A DNA stretch of 64,000 bases from Nemophila menziesii (Eukaryota > Streptophyta > Magnoliopsida > Boraginales > Hydrophyllaceae), in assembly GCA_029959085.1 (NCBI GenBank), contig JARWIR010000016.1:6617441-6681440 (forward strand), read 5' to 3'. The notes under the pieces were generated by a model. That model did no database searches and was not told where the DNA came from. It saw nothing but the letters and a program-made list of their open reading frames with translations. Below, piece after piece: positions 23,105-36,221 of the stretch. How positions within the stretch are numbered: the stretch's first letter is position 1; each line of letters opens with the position of its first letter. Made by a program: the position numbers and the translations under genes.

Positions 23105-26100
23105 ATGGCAACAACCAGACTAGAGGTACCTGTGTTCGATGGAAAAGGTGATTTCGGTGTATGGAAAAAGAAAATGCGACTATTGTTATCGCATAACAAA
23201 GTGTTAAGTGCGCTTGAACCAAATATAGATCATTGGTCAGAAGAAGCTTGAAAGCGAGTCAATGAAATAAAGGAAGAAGCATTTAATCTTCTCTTCTTGA
23301 ATCTTTCTAGATAATGTAATTCGAAAGGTTGATGGTGGAGAAACTGCTCTCGACTTATGGGGTAAACTCGAATCTTTATATTATGTACAATCTGCTCCTA
23401 ATCTTGCTTTCTTGAAAGGAAATATATCTGCTTATAAAATGGATTCTTCTAAGACTATTGATGAAAATGTTGATGAGTTTTTAAAACTTAATTTGGTTCT
23501 AAAAGGTTCTGATATGGCTCTTGATGAAACTTCTAAATGTATGATCCTTTTAAATGTTATACCTAATTCTTACCAAGTTGTGAAAGATGCTTTTCAATAC
23601 TCTACTGTGATTCCAACCTTTGATCAAATTGTTGCTTCTTTAAAAACTAGAGAATTAGAATTAAATAACTTGAAACGTGTTGGTAACAATTTATTTGTGA
23701 AACATAAGGCTGAATCACCTGAGTATGTTAAAACCAGTAAGAATAAGAAGAAGTATAAAGGAAATAAAGGGAAAGAAACTCACAAATTCTATCATTGTGG
23801 AAAACATGGCCATATTAAGAAAAATTGTTATGCGCTTATGAATAAGAACTTGAATAATAATAATAATAATAATGAGACCAATATTGCGTGTATGCTCCTT
23901 GAACGAGATGAGACTTGTGAGGTCTAAAATGTATCTGACATTGCGTGTAAATCTAATTGGATTTTGGATTCTGGATGTACCTTTCATATGAGCCCCAATT
24001 AGGACTGGTTTGTGGACTTGGTTGAGTCAAATACTGAAACTGTTTATATGTTCTTGATGGTGTTTGTATTTATCATGATTCGAATAATGTTAATACTAAT
24101 GTTGAGAATGCAGCTACTGTTAAGTGGCACTTGAGACTTGGTCACATGAGCCAATTAGGCTTAACTGTATTAAGTAAGGATGGCTTATTGGGTAAGGATA
24201 CTATTTCTACTCTTTCATTTTGCGAGTCATGTGTGTTAGCTAAACAACATAGAATGAAGTTTAATGTGGGTATTCATATGTCTAAAAATATTCTTGAATA
24301 TATTCATGCTGATTTGTGGGTCCAGATAAATATGAAAATCATAGAGGTAGAAAATATTTCTTGTGCCTAGTTGATGACTATTCTAGGCGTGTTTGGACTT
24401 TCTTGTTGAAAAATAAAAGTGATACTTTTAATACTATAAAAGAATGGAGTGTGTTACATGAAAAACAAACTGGAGAAAGTGTAAAAACTTTGAGAACTGG
24501 TAATAGGCTTGAATTTTGTAATGAAGAGATTGATAATTTCTGTAAAACACATGGCACTTTAAGACACAGAATAGTTAGGAAAACTCCACAACAAAATGGA
24601 GTAGATGAAAGAATGAATAGAACTTTACTTGAAAAAATTAGATGCTTATTGTTTACTTTTGGTATGCCTAAATCATTTTGGGGTGAAGCTTTGTACACTG
24701 CTACATATCTTGTTAATAGGAGCCCAAACAGGTCCCTTAATATGAAATGTCCCATGGAACTTCGGAATAATAAAAAACAACAAACCTGATTTGTCTGAAC
24801 TTAGAATATTTGGTTGTGCTGCTTATGCGCATAATAGAGAGGGTAAGTTAGACCCAAGGTCCTTAAAATGTGTTTTTCTTGGATATCAGTCTATGCATGG
24901 TACTAAAGGTTATAGATTGTGGGATAAAAATGTTAGAGGGATAAAAATCATTGTTAGTAGAGATGTAATATTTGATGAGACTAAATTTCCTTGCAAGAAG
25001 GATTATGTGGTTACAGGTGATGATGTTATTGAACCTGTTGCATCTTCTAAGAGTACTGAGATTGAGGTGGAGCCTATACAAACTGGAGGTGATGAGGCAA
25101 ACTCTAATCCAGTAAATGAAGAAGAATATTTAGAGTCTCAACCTCTTGAGCAGCCAGGTAACTCTGAGCCACACTCAGAGATAGAGACTCCCTCAGAATC
25201 TCTTCAAGAAATCCTTGCAAACTATCAATTAATAAGAGATAGAGAGAAAAAGGATCCTAAACCATCTACCTGGTATTTTTATGTTGAGTTGGTCTACACT
25301 GCATTAATTGCAGCTACTGAAGTAACCCACTCTGAACCTGAAACTTATAGTGAGGTATTGAAATCCAAAGATAAGTGTAAGTAGTTAGCTGCTATGAAGG
25401 AAGAAATGCAATCTTTATATGTTAATAAAACTTGGGTGTTAGTTAAAAATCCACATGGTCAGAAGCTTATTAATTATAGATGGTTATTCAAACTTAAAGA
25501 AGGTGTTATTGATTCTGATCCCCCTAGATATAAAGATAGGTTAGTAGCTAAGGGATATACTCAAAGGGAAGGAATTGACTTTCATGAAATATTTGCTCCT
25601 GTTTTTAAATTTGAAACAATTAGAACTATGCTCGCTTATGTTGCATGCTATAATTTAGAATTAGAACAACTTGATGTTAAAACAGCATTTTTGCATGGTG
25701 AACTTGATGAAAAAATCTATATGAAGCAGCCTGAGGGTTTTGTTGACCCAAAACAACCTGATTATGTGTGTTTACTTCAAAAATCTTTATATGGTCTTAA
25801 ACAATCGCCTCGACAATGGTATACAAGATTTGATAATTTTGATTTAAGTCTTGGATTCAAAAGGAGTGAATATGATAACTGTTTGTACTTCAATGTGTTA
25901 GCAAATAATATGATATTCTTGCTATTATATGTTGATGATATGCTACAATTAGCAATTATTTGCGGAGTATAAATAAGTTGAAAGCAAGTCTTAACTCTGA
26001 ATTTGATATGAAGGATTTAGGTAAAGCAAAAAGAATTTTGGGAATGGTTATAGAAAGAAATAGAAAGTAATGCAGTTTAAAGTTGCATAAAAAACCATTC

Positions 26101-26884
26101 CTTGTGAAGCTTGTGGAGAAATATGGAAATCTTAACTGTAAAAGGGTGGAGATGCCTTTAGAAGGGCATTTCATTCTTAGCAAAAAATCAATGTCCCAAA
26201 AACACTTCTGAAAAAGTGAAAATGAGTTCTATTCCTTATTCAAATGTCACTGGATCACTCATGTATGCCATGGTCAGTACAAGGCCTGATTTGTCTTATG
26301 CTATATCATTACTTAGCGGATTCATGTCAAATCCAGCACATGAGCATTGGGTAGCCTTGAAATAGGTTGTTTCTTATATCAGTAGTACTTTAAATGTTGG
26401 TTTGTGCTATGGACAGTGGAATGTGCCATTTGAATTACATGGTTTTGTTGATGCTGATTTTGCTGGAGACAGGGACAGTAGAAAATCAACTACTTCTTAC
26501 TGTTTCTTACTTGGTAATAATTGTATCACTTGGAAATCTAAGTTGCAGCCTTTGGTTGCATTATCTACAACTGAATCTGAATATGTGGCTATCTGTGACT
26601 GTTTTAAAGAGGCTATTTGGTTACAAGGGTTAACAAAAGAACTACAGTTGACTAAGTCAACTGCTACTATATTCAGTGATAGTCAAAGTGCAATACATTT
26701 AAGTAAGAACCCTGTGTATCATGAAAGAACAAAACATGTTGATGTTAAGTTCCATTTCATTAGATCTTGGCTAAGTTCTGAAGGAAAGAAAATTAGTACA
26801 GAAGATAATCCAGCTGATATGGGGACTAAAGTAGTAACTGTTAGCAAATTTAAGTATTTCTTAAGTTTGTTGAACATTCAGTAA
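23105..26884 (+). pseudogene. Broken copia gag-pol (copy 2)
   Basis: Begins at ATG 23105 (MATTRLEVPVFDGKGDFGVW). Stops and frameshifts cut it into pieces: gag 23105-23927, integrase 24131-24789, linker 24791-25384, reverse transcriptase 25394-25972 (YVDDML, then frame lost), RNase H 26402-26884. Three lesions are notable. The CCHC knuckle has lost its first cysteine (FYHCGKHGHIKKNC). About 230 bp between protease and integrase are missing relative to copy 1, at a point where both sides read GTTTATATG. TRTDNG of the integrase reads RTGNRLEF, losing the catalytic aspartate. It cannot make a working polyprotein. Confidence 0.92.
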
Positions 26885-27043
26885 CTCTTTTTCTAATATA
26901 TATTTAAGTTATTTACTAACTCGTAGTTTTAGTAATTATTACAGGGTTTTGAAGCAATCAGAAGATGCTTAGCACACTGAACAACTGGATGATAACTGAT
27001 GATGACGAGGAATGCAGAAGAAAATTGACTTTAAGGTGGAGAT

Positions 27044-27677
27044 TGTTATATATATTGTGGTCAAATATATATTGGTAAAGTCAATATTGGTGATGTAGAC
27101 TATTATTAAGCTGATGGAGTTACTTAATGTGTGGCACATTCTCGTTCCTTGATCTTTTCTTATGTTGGATGGCTCTGATTGAATCACACCAACTGTCTCA
27201 TATAAATACTCCCACTTCACGCGTGGGTCTTCTCTCTCTTCTCTTTGCTTCAGTCTTCGATTGTTCTCTCGTCTCTTTCAGCAGAAAAACTAGGGTTTGT
27301 AAATTGTTAATTTGCTCTATAAATATTAACCATTAGAATAGAAGAAATCAAGCATCTGGCTTGATTGATTGAGTGGTATTTCTCGATTGTGTTGTTTGGG
27401 TTTCTTATTGAAGCAGTGATTGATGTCTATTCTTGTAATATCGATGTAAGACTCGATCTGAAGTTGTAACCTTGTTCTATAGTGTGCGAAGTATCTTCTG
27501 AGGAGGGCTTCAACATGGATGTAGGCATTTTTGTGCTGAACAGCGATAAATCTTGGTGTTCTTTTACTTTTTACATATTTTCTTTTTCTGGGTTTGTGTT
27601 TACGCGTTTTCAACCATAGGTCTTGTTTGATCTATTTTTTCCAAAGATTAAAGTGTTTTTAGTATCTATTTACAACA
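27044..27677 (+). repeat. Copia copy 2, 3' LTR
   Basis: 634 bp, paired with 22180-22813 and differing from it at about 30 positions plus two 1-bp indels. Confidence 0.93.
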
Positions 27678-28077
27678 GGTATCTCCCCAAGAAGGATTGT
27701 TGAAGGTCCCAAATCCATATTCAAGGAATTCACGGAGTCCGTCATCCGAAGCATCGTCTTGCCATCACTTTGAAAAACAGGGGGTGCAAGGAGTAGAGGT
27801 TTGCTTAAAAAGATCTTGGACATTCAATTTCCTCAAAGGATTCAAACCCCATGTTCTACTTCCATATGATGGTCAAGACCAGCATACTAATATGTACAAG
27901 CGTCAAATGGAACTCATAACTATTATTGATGTTATTTATTACAGTGAGTATCCATCTACGTTATCGGACGAGGCTCTACGGTGGTTCTCAAAGCTCGAGT
28001 CTCATACCATAGGGAATTTTGCCATGCTCACAAAAATATTGAAAGACTGGTTTGTAGGAAGTCAAAGGCTAGGTTAA
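27678..28077 (+). pseudogene. Ty3/gypsy gag remnant
   Basis: After the copia element the plus strand reads KKILDIQFPQ, then (one frameshift on) GFKPHVLLPYDGQDQHTNMY, and shortly after ALRWFSKLESHTIGNF. The order P-x-YDG-x-x-D, a helix-rich stretch, then A-x-x-W(F/Y)-x-x-L matches the retrotransposon gag domain (PF03732) of Ty3/gypsy elements. It starts at the very edge of the copia target duplication, so copia copy 2 probably jumped into this element. Downstream the frame is lost and no polymerase was found. Confidence 0.7.
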
Positions 28078-28080
28078 GGT

Positions 28081-29154
28081 AGGACAACTATGTTTGAATT
28101 ATGCCTTATTCCGATCGTCTTGTAATGAATTAAACACAAGTGTTTACTGTACACAATAATAGTTATTCCTACCGTATCGATTAAAGGAAATGTTTCCTTA
28201 AAATCTATAGCAAACTTTTATGATAATGATATCCATCTACATAATATGAAGGCAGATCCTTAATTAAGTTACAAACTACATATCATAAAGTATCATGATA
28301 CTGAGAATTTAGCTCATAGGACTTAATCTAAACTTATTCTTGATTGTAGGATCACCGAGTTAGAACTTCGATGATCCAGTTACATTAGTATGTAGCTAAC
28401 GAGTATTTATTGGATAAATATCGGTAGTTTTCGTTTACCGAGTTAGGTGCATATATAATGCGCATAGAGATGTGACTATCGAACCGACTAAAACTAGAGA
28501 TTCCTAATGGTTAATTACATTGAACTGTCAAGTGGGTTAATCACTATAAGGAATTTTATGCTTGTAATCTTTTGACTTGAGATCATCACTATTGTTGTGT
28601 ATGTTCTTGTTGTGTTTAGATACTGGACTACTGGTGTGTCGTAATGCTAGTCAAAAGGATATTGGACATAGCTAAGTATATATTCTCCTAGGGATGAGCT
28701 AAGATGGAATCTATCAACTCTAGGTAAAGAGTTTGATCTCTACGATGTCATAAGATTATAACGAATGTATCAAATCCTTGGACAAGGTGATAGAATGAAT
28801 GAAGAAAGGAGTTTCGTAGGTCATTCGTCAATCGTTGATAATAGACGTGTAACGTAGTTGATTTTGTAATGGCATTTGACAGTTATACCATATCCCAGGA
28901 TGATCCGGATTTGTAAAGATAGAGGGACTACGTGTATGATCCTTTACTGGGTTCTTTGTACAGAGTTACTTCACATTATCCGGTTGTTGGAGAGTGTTGT
29001 TAGATGTCAACCTCGAGTAGTAGTTAATTGAGTTAACTAATACCGGTTTCACGATGAACCCACGTAGTCGCACACTAATGAATGCATTGATTTTGCTCCA
29101 TGTTGTTAATTTATTTTTTTAATATTCTAATGTAAGACCAAATTGAGATAAAAG
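28081..29154. other. Non-coding, retroelement-like
   Basis: No frame of note. Base composition is more balanced than in the flanks, as in LTR or leader sequence, which would fit more of the decayed gypsy element. Not proven. Confidence 0.3.
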
Positions 29155-29159
29155 AGAAA

Positions 29160-29245
29160 AAGAAAAAAATTGATAGTTTTGTGGATCAAACCACGAACCT
29201 CGAATAGTGGGAAATATGTCACTAACCGCTAGACTAGTCAAGTCA
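29160..29245 (-). mobile_element. tRNA-derived SINE-like fragment
   Basis: On the minus strand an A-box-like TAGTCTAGCGGTTAG (about 29225-29239) is followed about 30 bp later by a B-box-like GGTTTGATCC (about 29191-29201) and then a T-rich end. This is the split RNA polymerase III promoter of a tRNA-derived SINE. It does not fold into a complete tRNA that I could trace. No target duplication was found. Confidence 0.5.
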
Positions 29246-29250
29246 TATGT

Positions 29251-30080
29251 ATTATGTAAAAGGTCCAAGTACACTTCACAGGTGGGTAGTGGACCAGATG
29301 ATTAAGATAATCAATTTTAATTAACCCAACTTTTGAAAATAACTAACATAGTCTCACCATTAGATATCACAAATTAACCACCATCTCAAGAACTTCTACG
29401 CCATCAACAACAATGCTACGCCATCTACAAGAATAGAGCATCAAAGAACCCAAATTTAGGTAATCGATTTAGTTTTTATTTCAATCCAATTAAGAATAGA
29501 CAATTGCGTTACTTCTCCAGCATCTCAGGACCTGCTATAATATCAACAAAATTGCTAAAACATTAACAAGAATAGACCACTGATGAACCTCAATTAAGGT
29601 AATCAATTTTTTTATTTAATATCAACCTGATTGAGAATAAACATTATTGTGACCATTGGAGTGAGAAATTTGCTCTTATAATGTAGTGTTGATGATGACT
29701 GTGGTAAAGGGATATCCATGCTTTGCTTGCTTCCATTGATGAAGAAATCCAGTGTTACCACCACTCATCGACCGAAAAAAAATGGTACACTTGAATAACC
29801 AATTTTTTATTGAACATCTTGTATAAGATGCGCAAAAACCACATTGAGAGTTTTCCTCCTAGGTCCATGTGAGACTGAAAGGAATTGAAATCGTAATAAC
29901 CCGTGAGGTAAATAGAGTATAAAATGAAGCATAAATTTAAGAAAGTTGAATAAGCAATACATAGCAATATCCCCGCGTAGCAACTGTATTGAATTCTCAG
30001 AGGAAGAACTTCTGGTTGGGAGATATGTAAAAAATGTAGTAGTATTGATGATGTCGTCATGGTTTGTGTTATCTTAATTT
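29251..30080. other. Intergenic, no gene seen
   Basis: The frame at 29755-30060 (minus) is hydrophobic in places but resembles nothing I know. Confidence 0.35.
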
Positions 30081-30084
30081 AGGT

Positions 30085-30375
30085 ACTTCGATGATTTATT
30101 CTTGTTGATGATGAGCGGAGTAGATGTAAAGAGATGAGTTTGAGGAATTATGTTTAATATTTTATATATTTTTTTATTTGAGTTCTTCAATGATATATTC
30201 GTGTTGATGATGGGTAGGGAGAATATAAAGAGATGAGTTTGAGGTTTTATTTTTTATATTTTATATTTATTTTTTGTAATGAGTAATCAATGTATACGAG
30301 AAATTTATTATTGTTGATGATTGGCGGGGTGGATGTAAATAGATAAGTTTGAGGCTTTATAATTTATAATTTTTT
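30085..30375. repeat. Imperfect tandem repeat, about 3 x 100-120 bp
   Basis: Each unit carries TGTTGATGATG(A/G)-G(C/T)GG(A/G)G followed by TGTAAA(G/T)AGATGAGTTTGAGG and an AT-rich end. Units start near 30085, 30190 and 30310. Copies have drifted. Confidence 0.65.
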
Positions 30376-32159
30376 TCCTAATGAGTTATCAATGTGCATG
30401 ATGGTGATATGAGTTTAGATTTTATTTTGATTTTTGGTCTATTTTTTAATGGATAATAATGGTGATGGTGGTGTGGTGGTGGATGTGTGTGTGTGTATGT
30501 ATAGATATGTGTGTGATGAGTTGGAGATAGAACACTATAAATTTAGGGTCTTATATACTTTTATGAAGTTTATGGAGTTTATTAATATAGGTGGGAGGTG
30601 TTTGGAAAAAAATAAAAAAAAATTGGGGATCAATTTTGATTTTAGTTTTAAATTTATGGGTTAATTGGAGGTAGGTAGGTAGGGAGGTGTTTGAAAAAAT
30701 TAAAAATATTTGGAGAGTTAATTTTGAGTTTTTAAAGTTATGGATTAAAATAATCATTTAAAAAAATTGAAATGAATTACTAATAATTTAACAAAAATAA
30801 TTGACGAAAGTCATTCGAAAGGTGTAACGAGACACAAAAGTGCAGTATAAGGGGTAACAAGACTTTTCATATTTTTAGGGGATAAGTTGATAATCGTGTA
30901 ATAATACATCGGGAACATAATATTTTCTCTATTCATTAATTGAGCAACATCCTTATTAGTCATTTTTATACTTTGGGATTCCTTTATTTTTATATAGTTA
31001 TTAGAGTAAAATATCGCATAAGAAAAAGTAAGGAGCAACTACGATTTTAAGATAACTTCCTAAGTTTAAATTAGCATTCTTTATATTGAGCTCATCACAA
31101 ACAATCCAATGATTCTTTATTTTGAGCCCATCACAAACAATCCACTGGTATTTGATGAAATAATTCTTTTTTGATGGAACAAATTAAATCATTTTACAGT
31201 TTTTCTTAAGGATTTTAAATTTATGAGAAAAAATTTAAAAAATGGGTCCCGTATATTAATAGAAATAATTTACAATAAAAATTATTAAAAAAATCACAAG
31301 AATTATGAGAGGAAAGTCGTTGAACTAATGTGCGAAATAATATTAGAGGAACAAAGTAGTAATGGACATTGAATATGAGTCTAGAGGTTTAATTTCCAAT
31401 TAATAAAAATGTTTCTACTATTTTCTATAGTGTTAGGATAATTTCCACTTATATGGTAATTGTAAAAAAATTAGATTATTGTTTAAAATGACATTTCATC
31501 CTTACATCAAATAAAATTTAGATTTATTTTAGAATGATAATTTATTAAAAATTGAATAAAACTAATATTATATTGTAGAATTTTATGATATATTTAAACT
31601 ATGTTTATTCTTGTAAGTTGATATACCCATAAATTGCATCAACTGACAATAACTATTATCATCAACATTACACAACTAATATTGAATCAATTGTAGTTAT
31701 AATTTGTATCGAAAGAATAAAATACATAACATGTTAATTATTCCTGAACAATATATATTAGAATTTTATTACAAGAACTTTGTATCTTCTATATTTTAAT
31801 TTTTATATACAAGTTTAGAATGAAATTTTTTATCTAAAATAAAACTTATATTTATAAATAAATTTTAGTGGTGGCATTAATGTTTAGTTAGTTTACATAT
31901 ATGACTCTTTGATATAGTTAAAGTGATCATGATGTGTAATAGTTAATGATTAATTGAATAATTAGTTGAATGATCCTTCAATTCTATTATATTTTAAAAT
32001 GATTCATTTTATAGGTGTTCTATATAGGATGAAAGTTAATTTTAAAAATTATTTTTGGATATTAGAGTTTAAACTTAGTTTGAGTTTGATAATATTATTA
32101 CCTTCGTGCAAAACATTAAGACATTTGAGTGTGACTGAATAATTCGGAACATCTGAACA
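30376..32159. other. AT-rich intergenic stretch
   Basis: Very AT-rich with no recognisable coding sequence. A short GT microsatellite lies near 30470-30500. Confidence 0.35.
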
Positions 32160-33401
32160 CTCTAGAAATTTTGTACGAGCAGAGGTATTGCTGATATCAA
32201 CAAAATTCCAATATTTCAACTGGAGAAAAAAGACAGGATCATTTGTCCAATTACTAAAGATGGTAATTACTCTACAAAATCGGGTTATCATAGATGGGTT
32301 CAGACGGATATTGAAAAGGCTAGCTAATCATCTAGGGAGGGGGAAAATAATGACACCGGAATGTGGAATGTTATTTGGAAATCAAAAGTACCTCTGAAGA
32401 TTCGAAACTTTATCTGGAAAGTTTATAACAATGCCATACCGTCTAAAGCGAACCTAAAAAGAAGGAAATGCAGTGAGTTCGATATTTGCAAATGGTGCGA
32501 AAATAGTACGAAAACAATTGAACATATTCTTATCAAGTGTCTGTTTAGTATAGAAGTTTGGGTCAACTCGCAATTACAATGCAAGATTTATATGAATTTC
32601 AATGGTAAGATTGGTTATTGGATTAAATCGATTATCGAAACATACACCAAGAATGGCTAGGACAATAAAGTACTTACCACAACTTTTTTTTGCTACACTA
32701 TGGAACATTTGGAAAGCGCGCATGAAGGGTTTTTCTAAAAAAAAAAAGGAATGGAATATTTGAGAAATTAACAACAAAACAAAAGCTCTCATAAAATCAT
32801 TATTTGGGGATGAGGTATCAATATCTTCAAATAATCCTAAAGGGACTAACCAGGAAAAATAGGGAAAGGAGGAAGAAAACGTAACCCTGAAAGATGATGC
32901 GGAGATGATATGGCTTAATGACTCATCTTTCACTAACAGCTGGGAAACGGCAACTACATCATCAATTAAAATCAACGATAAGCGAGAAGCCAAACATAAA
33001 ATTACTAAAAGTGGCAGGGTGAATAGTGCATCTGAAGGAGAAAATTGGGTCGTCCTTTAGGCCAGCAGATCTCAGTATTCATAGTTGTTCTTTCTTCTTT
33101 GACTACCTTGAAATTACTCAAGGAATTAATAAAAAAACGGGAATAAATTGGAGAATCCAACCGATGGCTACTGAAGTTTGAAGATGGGGGGAGAAATTCC
33201 TGAATTGGAAAATCAACCACGTTAAAAGAGACTTTAACGGGATGGCGGATAAATTAGCTAAATGCGCAAGATACAACATTGATTACTCAAAGTGCCCTAG
33301 TAACTCGATCATTGAGTTTTATAATAGTCTTAGTCTACTTTGTAGGAATAGAGGTATAGGTTAATTCTTATGTTTGATGGTTACTTTATTATGACAAAAA
33401 A
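32160..33401 (+). pseudogene. Decayed LINE 3' end (RT tail, zf-RVT, RNase H)
   Basis: From about 32190 the plus strand reads ADINKIPIFQLEKKDR, then KDGNYSTKSGYHRW (the plant LINE DGxYSVKSGY motif), a stop, then a zf-RVT zinc module: VIWKSKVPLKIRNFIWK, CKWCENSTKTIEHILIKC (32361-32560). A frameshift leads to LWNIWKARMKG near 32700 and a broken RNase H with LNDSSFT near 32920 and FNGMADKLAKCAR near 33235. It ends CRNRGIG and a stop at 33361-33363, followed by an A run at 33393-33399. It is the same family as the insertion at 2216-2904 but older and longer. No clear target duplication was found. Confidence 0.85.
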
Positions 33402-34047
33402 AGAATAATATAGATGGATTATAACCACGTGGTGTTATTAAAACAAATATGTGATTGACCAACAACTTGTGAAGATGTAAGATGCGGTATGAGGTTCAAA
33501 TTATACTACCAACGACACTTAACATTTGGTCTCTAATTGCACACGATCAGTGATATCTTATGACACGAGTATTCATGACTCTATATTTGTTTTTATGTTA
33601 CATGTTATCGAATCATTGTGTTTATGCATGTTACTGTGTCTTACAAGGTTTAATTAGAGGTTATTCGCCTTTTATGAATTTTAGGTAGTTTAGACACGTT
33701 GTGCTGCATTTATGTGTTTTGATATGTTTGATTGTGTAGATTCATATTTTGTGATGCAAGAGAAAGGATGTGTTATGGAAATTTATATGAGCAAGTATGA
33801 AGTCCAGAAGATGCTCAAAAAACCCCCAAAACTCGTTTCAAAGCAAAGTCAATTCCAATAGTTTTTTTTGGGTTTGTTGCAACAACTCTTTGCTCACCGT
33901 GAAAGTTTTACTATGGTGAGGGGGAAAAAAGCTTCATAATTGTCATTTAAAGTAAATGTTTAACTTATTTACTTACCCAATTGGGTCTTGAAATATTTGA
34001 GCTCTTCTTCCTAACACTTTGAGGGTAACACAAAATAGAATCTATAG
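33402..34047. other. Intergenic, no gene seen
   Basis: No coding signal. Sequence character resembles gypsy LTR or leader DNA next to the LTR-like repeat that follows, without a clear boundary. Confidence 0.3.
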
Positions 34048-35560
34048 TGATGTCTCCTCATCTGTGATAGATTTATGTTAGGATGAGACATCATTTTTAG
34101 TGATTTAGAAGTCTTTCTAATTGATTTTCTTGAGAAATAGTGCACTTTCCATTTTTGAGTCTTGATTTAGTAAAATAATATGTTTAGAACATATTGAGTT
34201 TAATTGTTTATTTAGTGTGTAACTTTAAAGAGAATTATGGAGATTGATTAGAGTCCAAGTCAAAGACTACAACTTATGGAAAGAGATTAGCATGGAAATT
34301 TGAGATAAGGAAACAAAAGCTAAAAAGATGGAAAAGGAAAAGCAGACTAAATCTAGGATTCTGCAGCACACGCCTAAAGAAGTGGTGATTACTCCTACAA
34401 GGAAGCCGATTTTGGTAATTTCCTCTCATAGGGACGTAGATAATTCTGTGAGGATTCTTTTGGCATCTTATGGAGCAAAAACCGACCAATAACGAATAAG
34501 ATATGCTCAAAACGGTCTAGCAGTGTTTATCTTTATTTCCATACGAATTTGAGTTGGGCTAGGAGTCCAATACTTTATCTCTTCCTCAAGAAAACGAATT
34601 AGGTCTTCTAAACACCTATAAATACACCCTTGTATCACTTGTAAAATCATCCTTGCCTCATAGTAATTAGTTCTTAAGGTTTTATTCTTCCAGTTTATTG
34701 TAGAGAGCAAGATGATGTCTTTTATAATTTCTTTTAGTTTATTTCCTTCAGGTATGAACTAAACTCCCCATAGCTTGGGTTTTGCATCATGTATAATCTA
34801 TGAATTCTAATTCTTCTATCTAAGTTTCTTTGGGAATTACATGTTTTAATCTGATATTAGCTACTTACTTAATATTTGTTTATGTGTTTTGATTTATTGT
34901 CTTTCCTAGAACTGATCACTTTAGGATTGTTTTAATAGTAGTTAGATGTTCTCCTTAGCTGGGTGTTTAACTATTGAACCACCACATAATTTCTAGTGTC
35001 GATATTAGTTCTGACAAAACATGATTCTAACTAGATAGTCATTAGGGTTTGTTTTAATCACCATATCACCAATGATTGAAGTGTTTGCTTAGGGCATTGG
35101 TAGCGCTTGATAACCCTATTTGAAACCACGTCTTGGTTGTGCCGTAGCCCCCTTAGTCGCTCTCAAGGTCTAAGGTATGGGAATTTAGAATCCTGACTAA
35201 GTATACAAGAGCTAATATTCTCCCTTATTAACTAGATCTAAAAGAATTAGAAGGATTAGTGCATACTAGCAAAACCTAAGCTATATCTCTCATCTCATAT
35301 TCTTAGTATTTTATTTTATTGTCTTTATTTTCTTAGTTTTAATTAGTAATTTCGAAATCTATTTGCTTTTATTTTCTGTCGTTTAATTATTTACTTTTAC
35401 TCGTTATTCCTACCCACGTGATTAACACACTTAAGTCCCTGAGAATGAACTCAACTTACTAACTAAAACTTGCATACGTCCTGTAATACTTGCAGTACTG
35501 TGCCTGTCTAGGGTGAGAGTGCGTAGTTTCTAGACTTTAATTTATCTTATTTTTATCACA
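34048..35560 (+). repeat. LTR-like repeat, copy A (inverted partner at 38477-39952)
   Basis: About 1.5 kb, from TGATGTCTCCTCATCTGTGATA to TTATTTTTATCACA. The same sequence runs on the minus strand at 38477-39952, with long near-identical stretches (for example CTCAAATTCGTA and AGGAATAACTACC-type blocks around 34370-34560 against 39440-39620). TG...CA ends and size suggest a solo LTR or the LTR of a non-autonomous gypsy element. Both copies continue into CCCTAGG after the CA end, so the true limit may lie further out; I found no 5-bp target duplication. Confidence 0.65.
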
Positions 35561-36221
35561 CCCTAGGCGACACCATATAGAGAGAAACACCTAGGGTTTA
35601 AGAAAGTGAGACAATGAGGTTCTCTCCAAACTCCATCTTGTAATACTTTTTTTGCTTTTATTCTAATTACTTTGGTCGATATTTTATTGTTGTTGTTTTC
35701 TCTGTGGAAAGTAATCTTTATTTTTCATGTGTATTACTTGGAAAGCATGCATACTTACACATCGTATATTCGTATTGAACTGGGTTGACACGTCTTGGCT
35801 TTACCAAATTTTCGGTATTGTTGTGGATATATTTTATGAAATGTGAACCATGTCATGAATCGAAAAACCATTGTTCTCTAAATTATATTTCATATCGGAT
35901 TGTGATCATTACATGATCATTTAAAATTATATAATAATCGATAAATTACGTTCTTAAGAGTTTTTTAACTTAAAAATATATGAATAAATATCTAGTCTTA
36001 AGTCATCAAGTTAAATATGTGATGTTAGTTCAAGAAGATTCATTCAAATGAAAAGTAGACTTTGACAAAAAAAAAAGTTAAATTAAGGTAATTGACTCAA
36101 TTTGCATGTCGCACGACATTGTGCTAACATAAAAAAATGTACAATTTTAAATATATTCACGTGATTATAGAGAATTGTAATTGTCATTTACATTTTAGTG
36201 GAGGTGAAAGAATAAGAGTGT
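35561..36221. other. Intergenic, no gene seen
   Basis: No coding signal; probably LTR-retrotransposon-related near its start, then AT-rich. Confidence 0.3.

Larger units (their letters stand above)
22180..27677 (+). mobile_element. Ty1/copia LTR retrotransposon, older (copy 2)
   Basis: 5498 bp with TG...CA LTRs of 634 bp each, flanked by GTTAT (22175-22179) and GGTAT (27678-27682), a 5-bp duplication with one mismatch. Primer site TGGTATCAGAGC at 22815-22826; purine tract TTAAGGTGGAGA just before the 3' LTR. I count about 30 differences between the LTRs (roughly 5%), so it is several times older than copy 1. The proteins of the two elements are clearly related, but the LTRs are not alike, so they are different families of the same lineage. 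Confidence 0.93.

Noticed and set aside
24378..24755. 125-codon minus-strand frame inside copia copy 2
   Set aside because: Antisense shadow of the integrase region, with no motif of its own.
29755..30060. 101-codon hydrophobic minus-strand frame
   Set aside because: Resembles no family I know, and it lies in repeat-rich DNA without promoter or splice signals.
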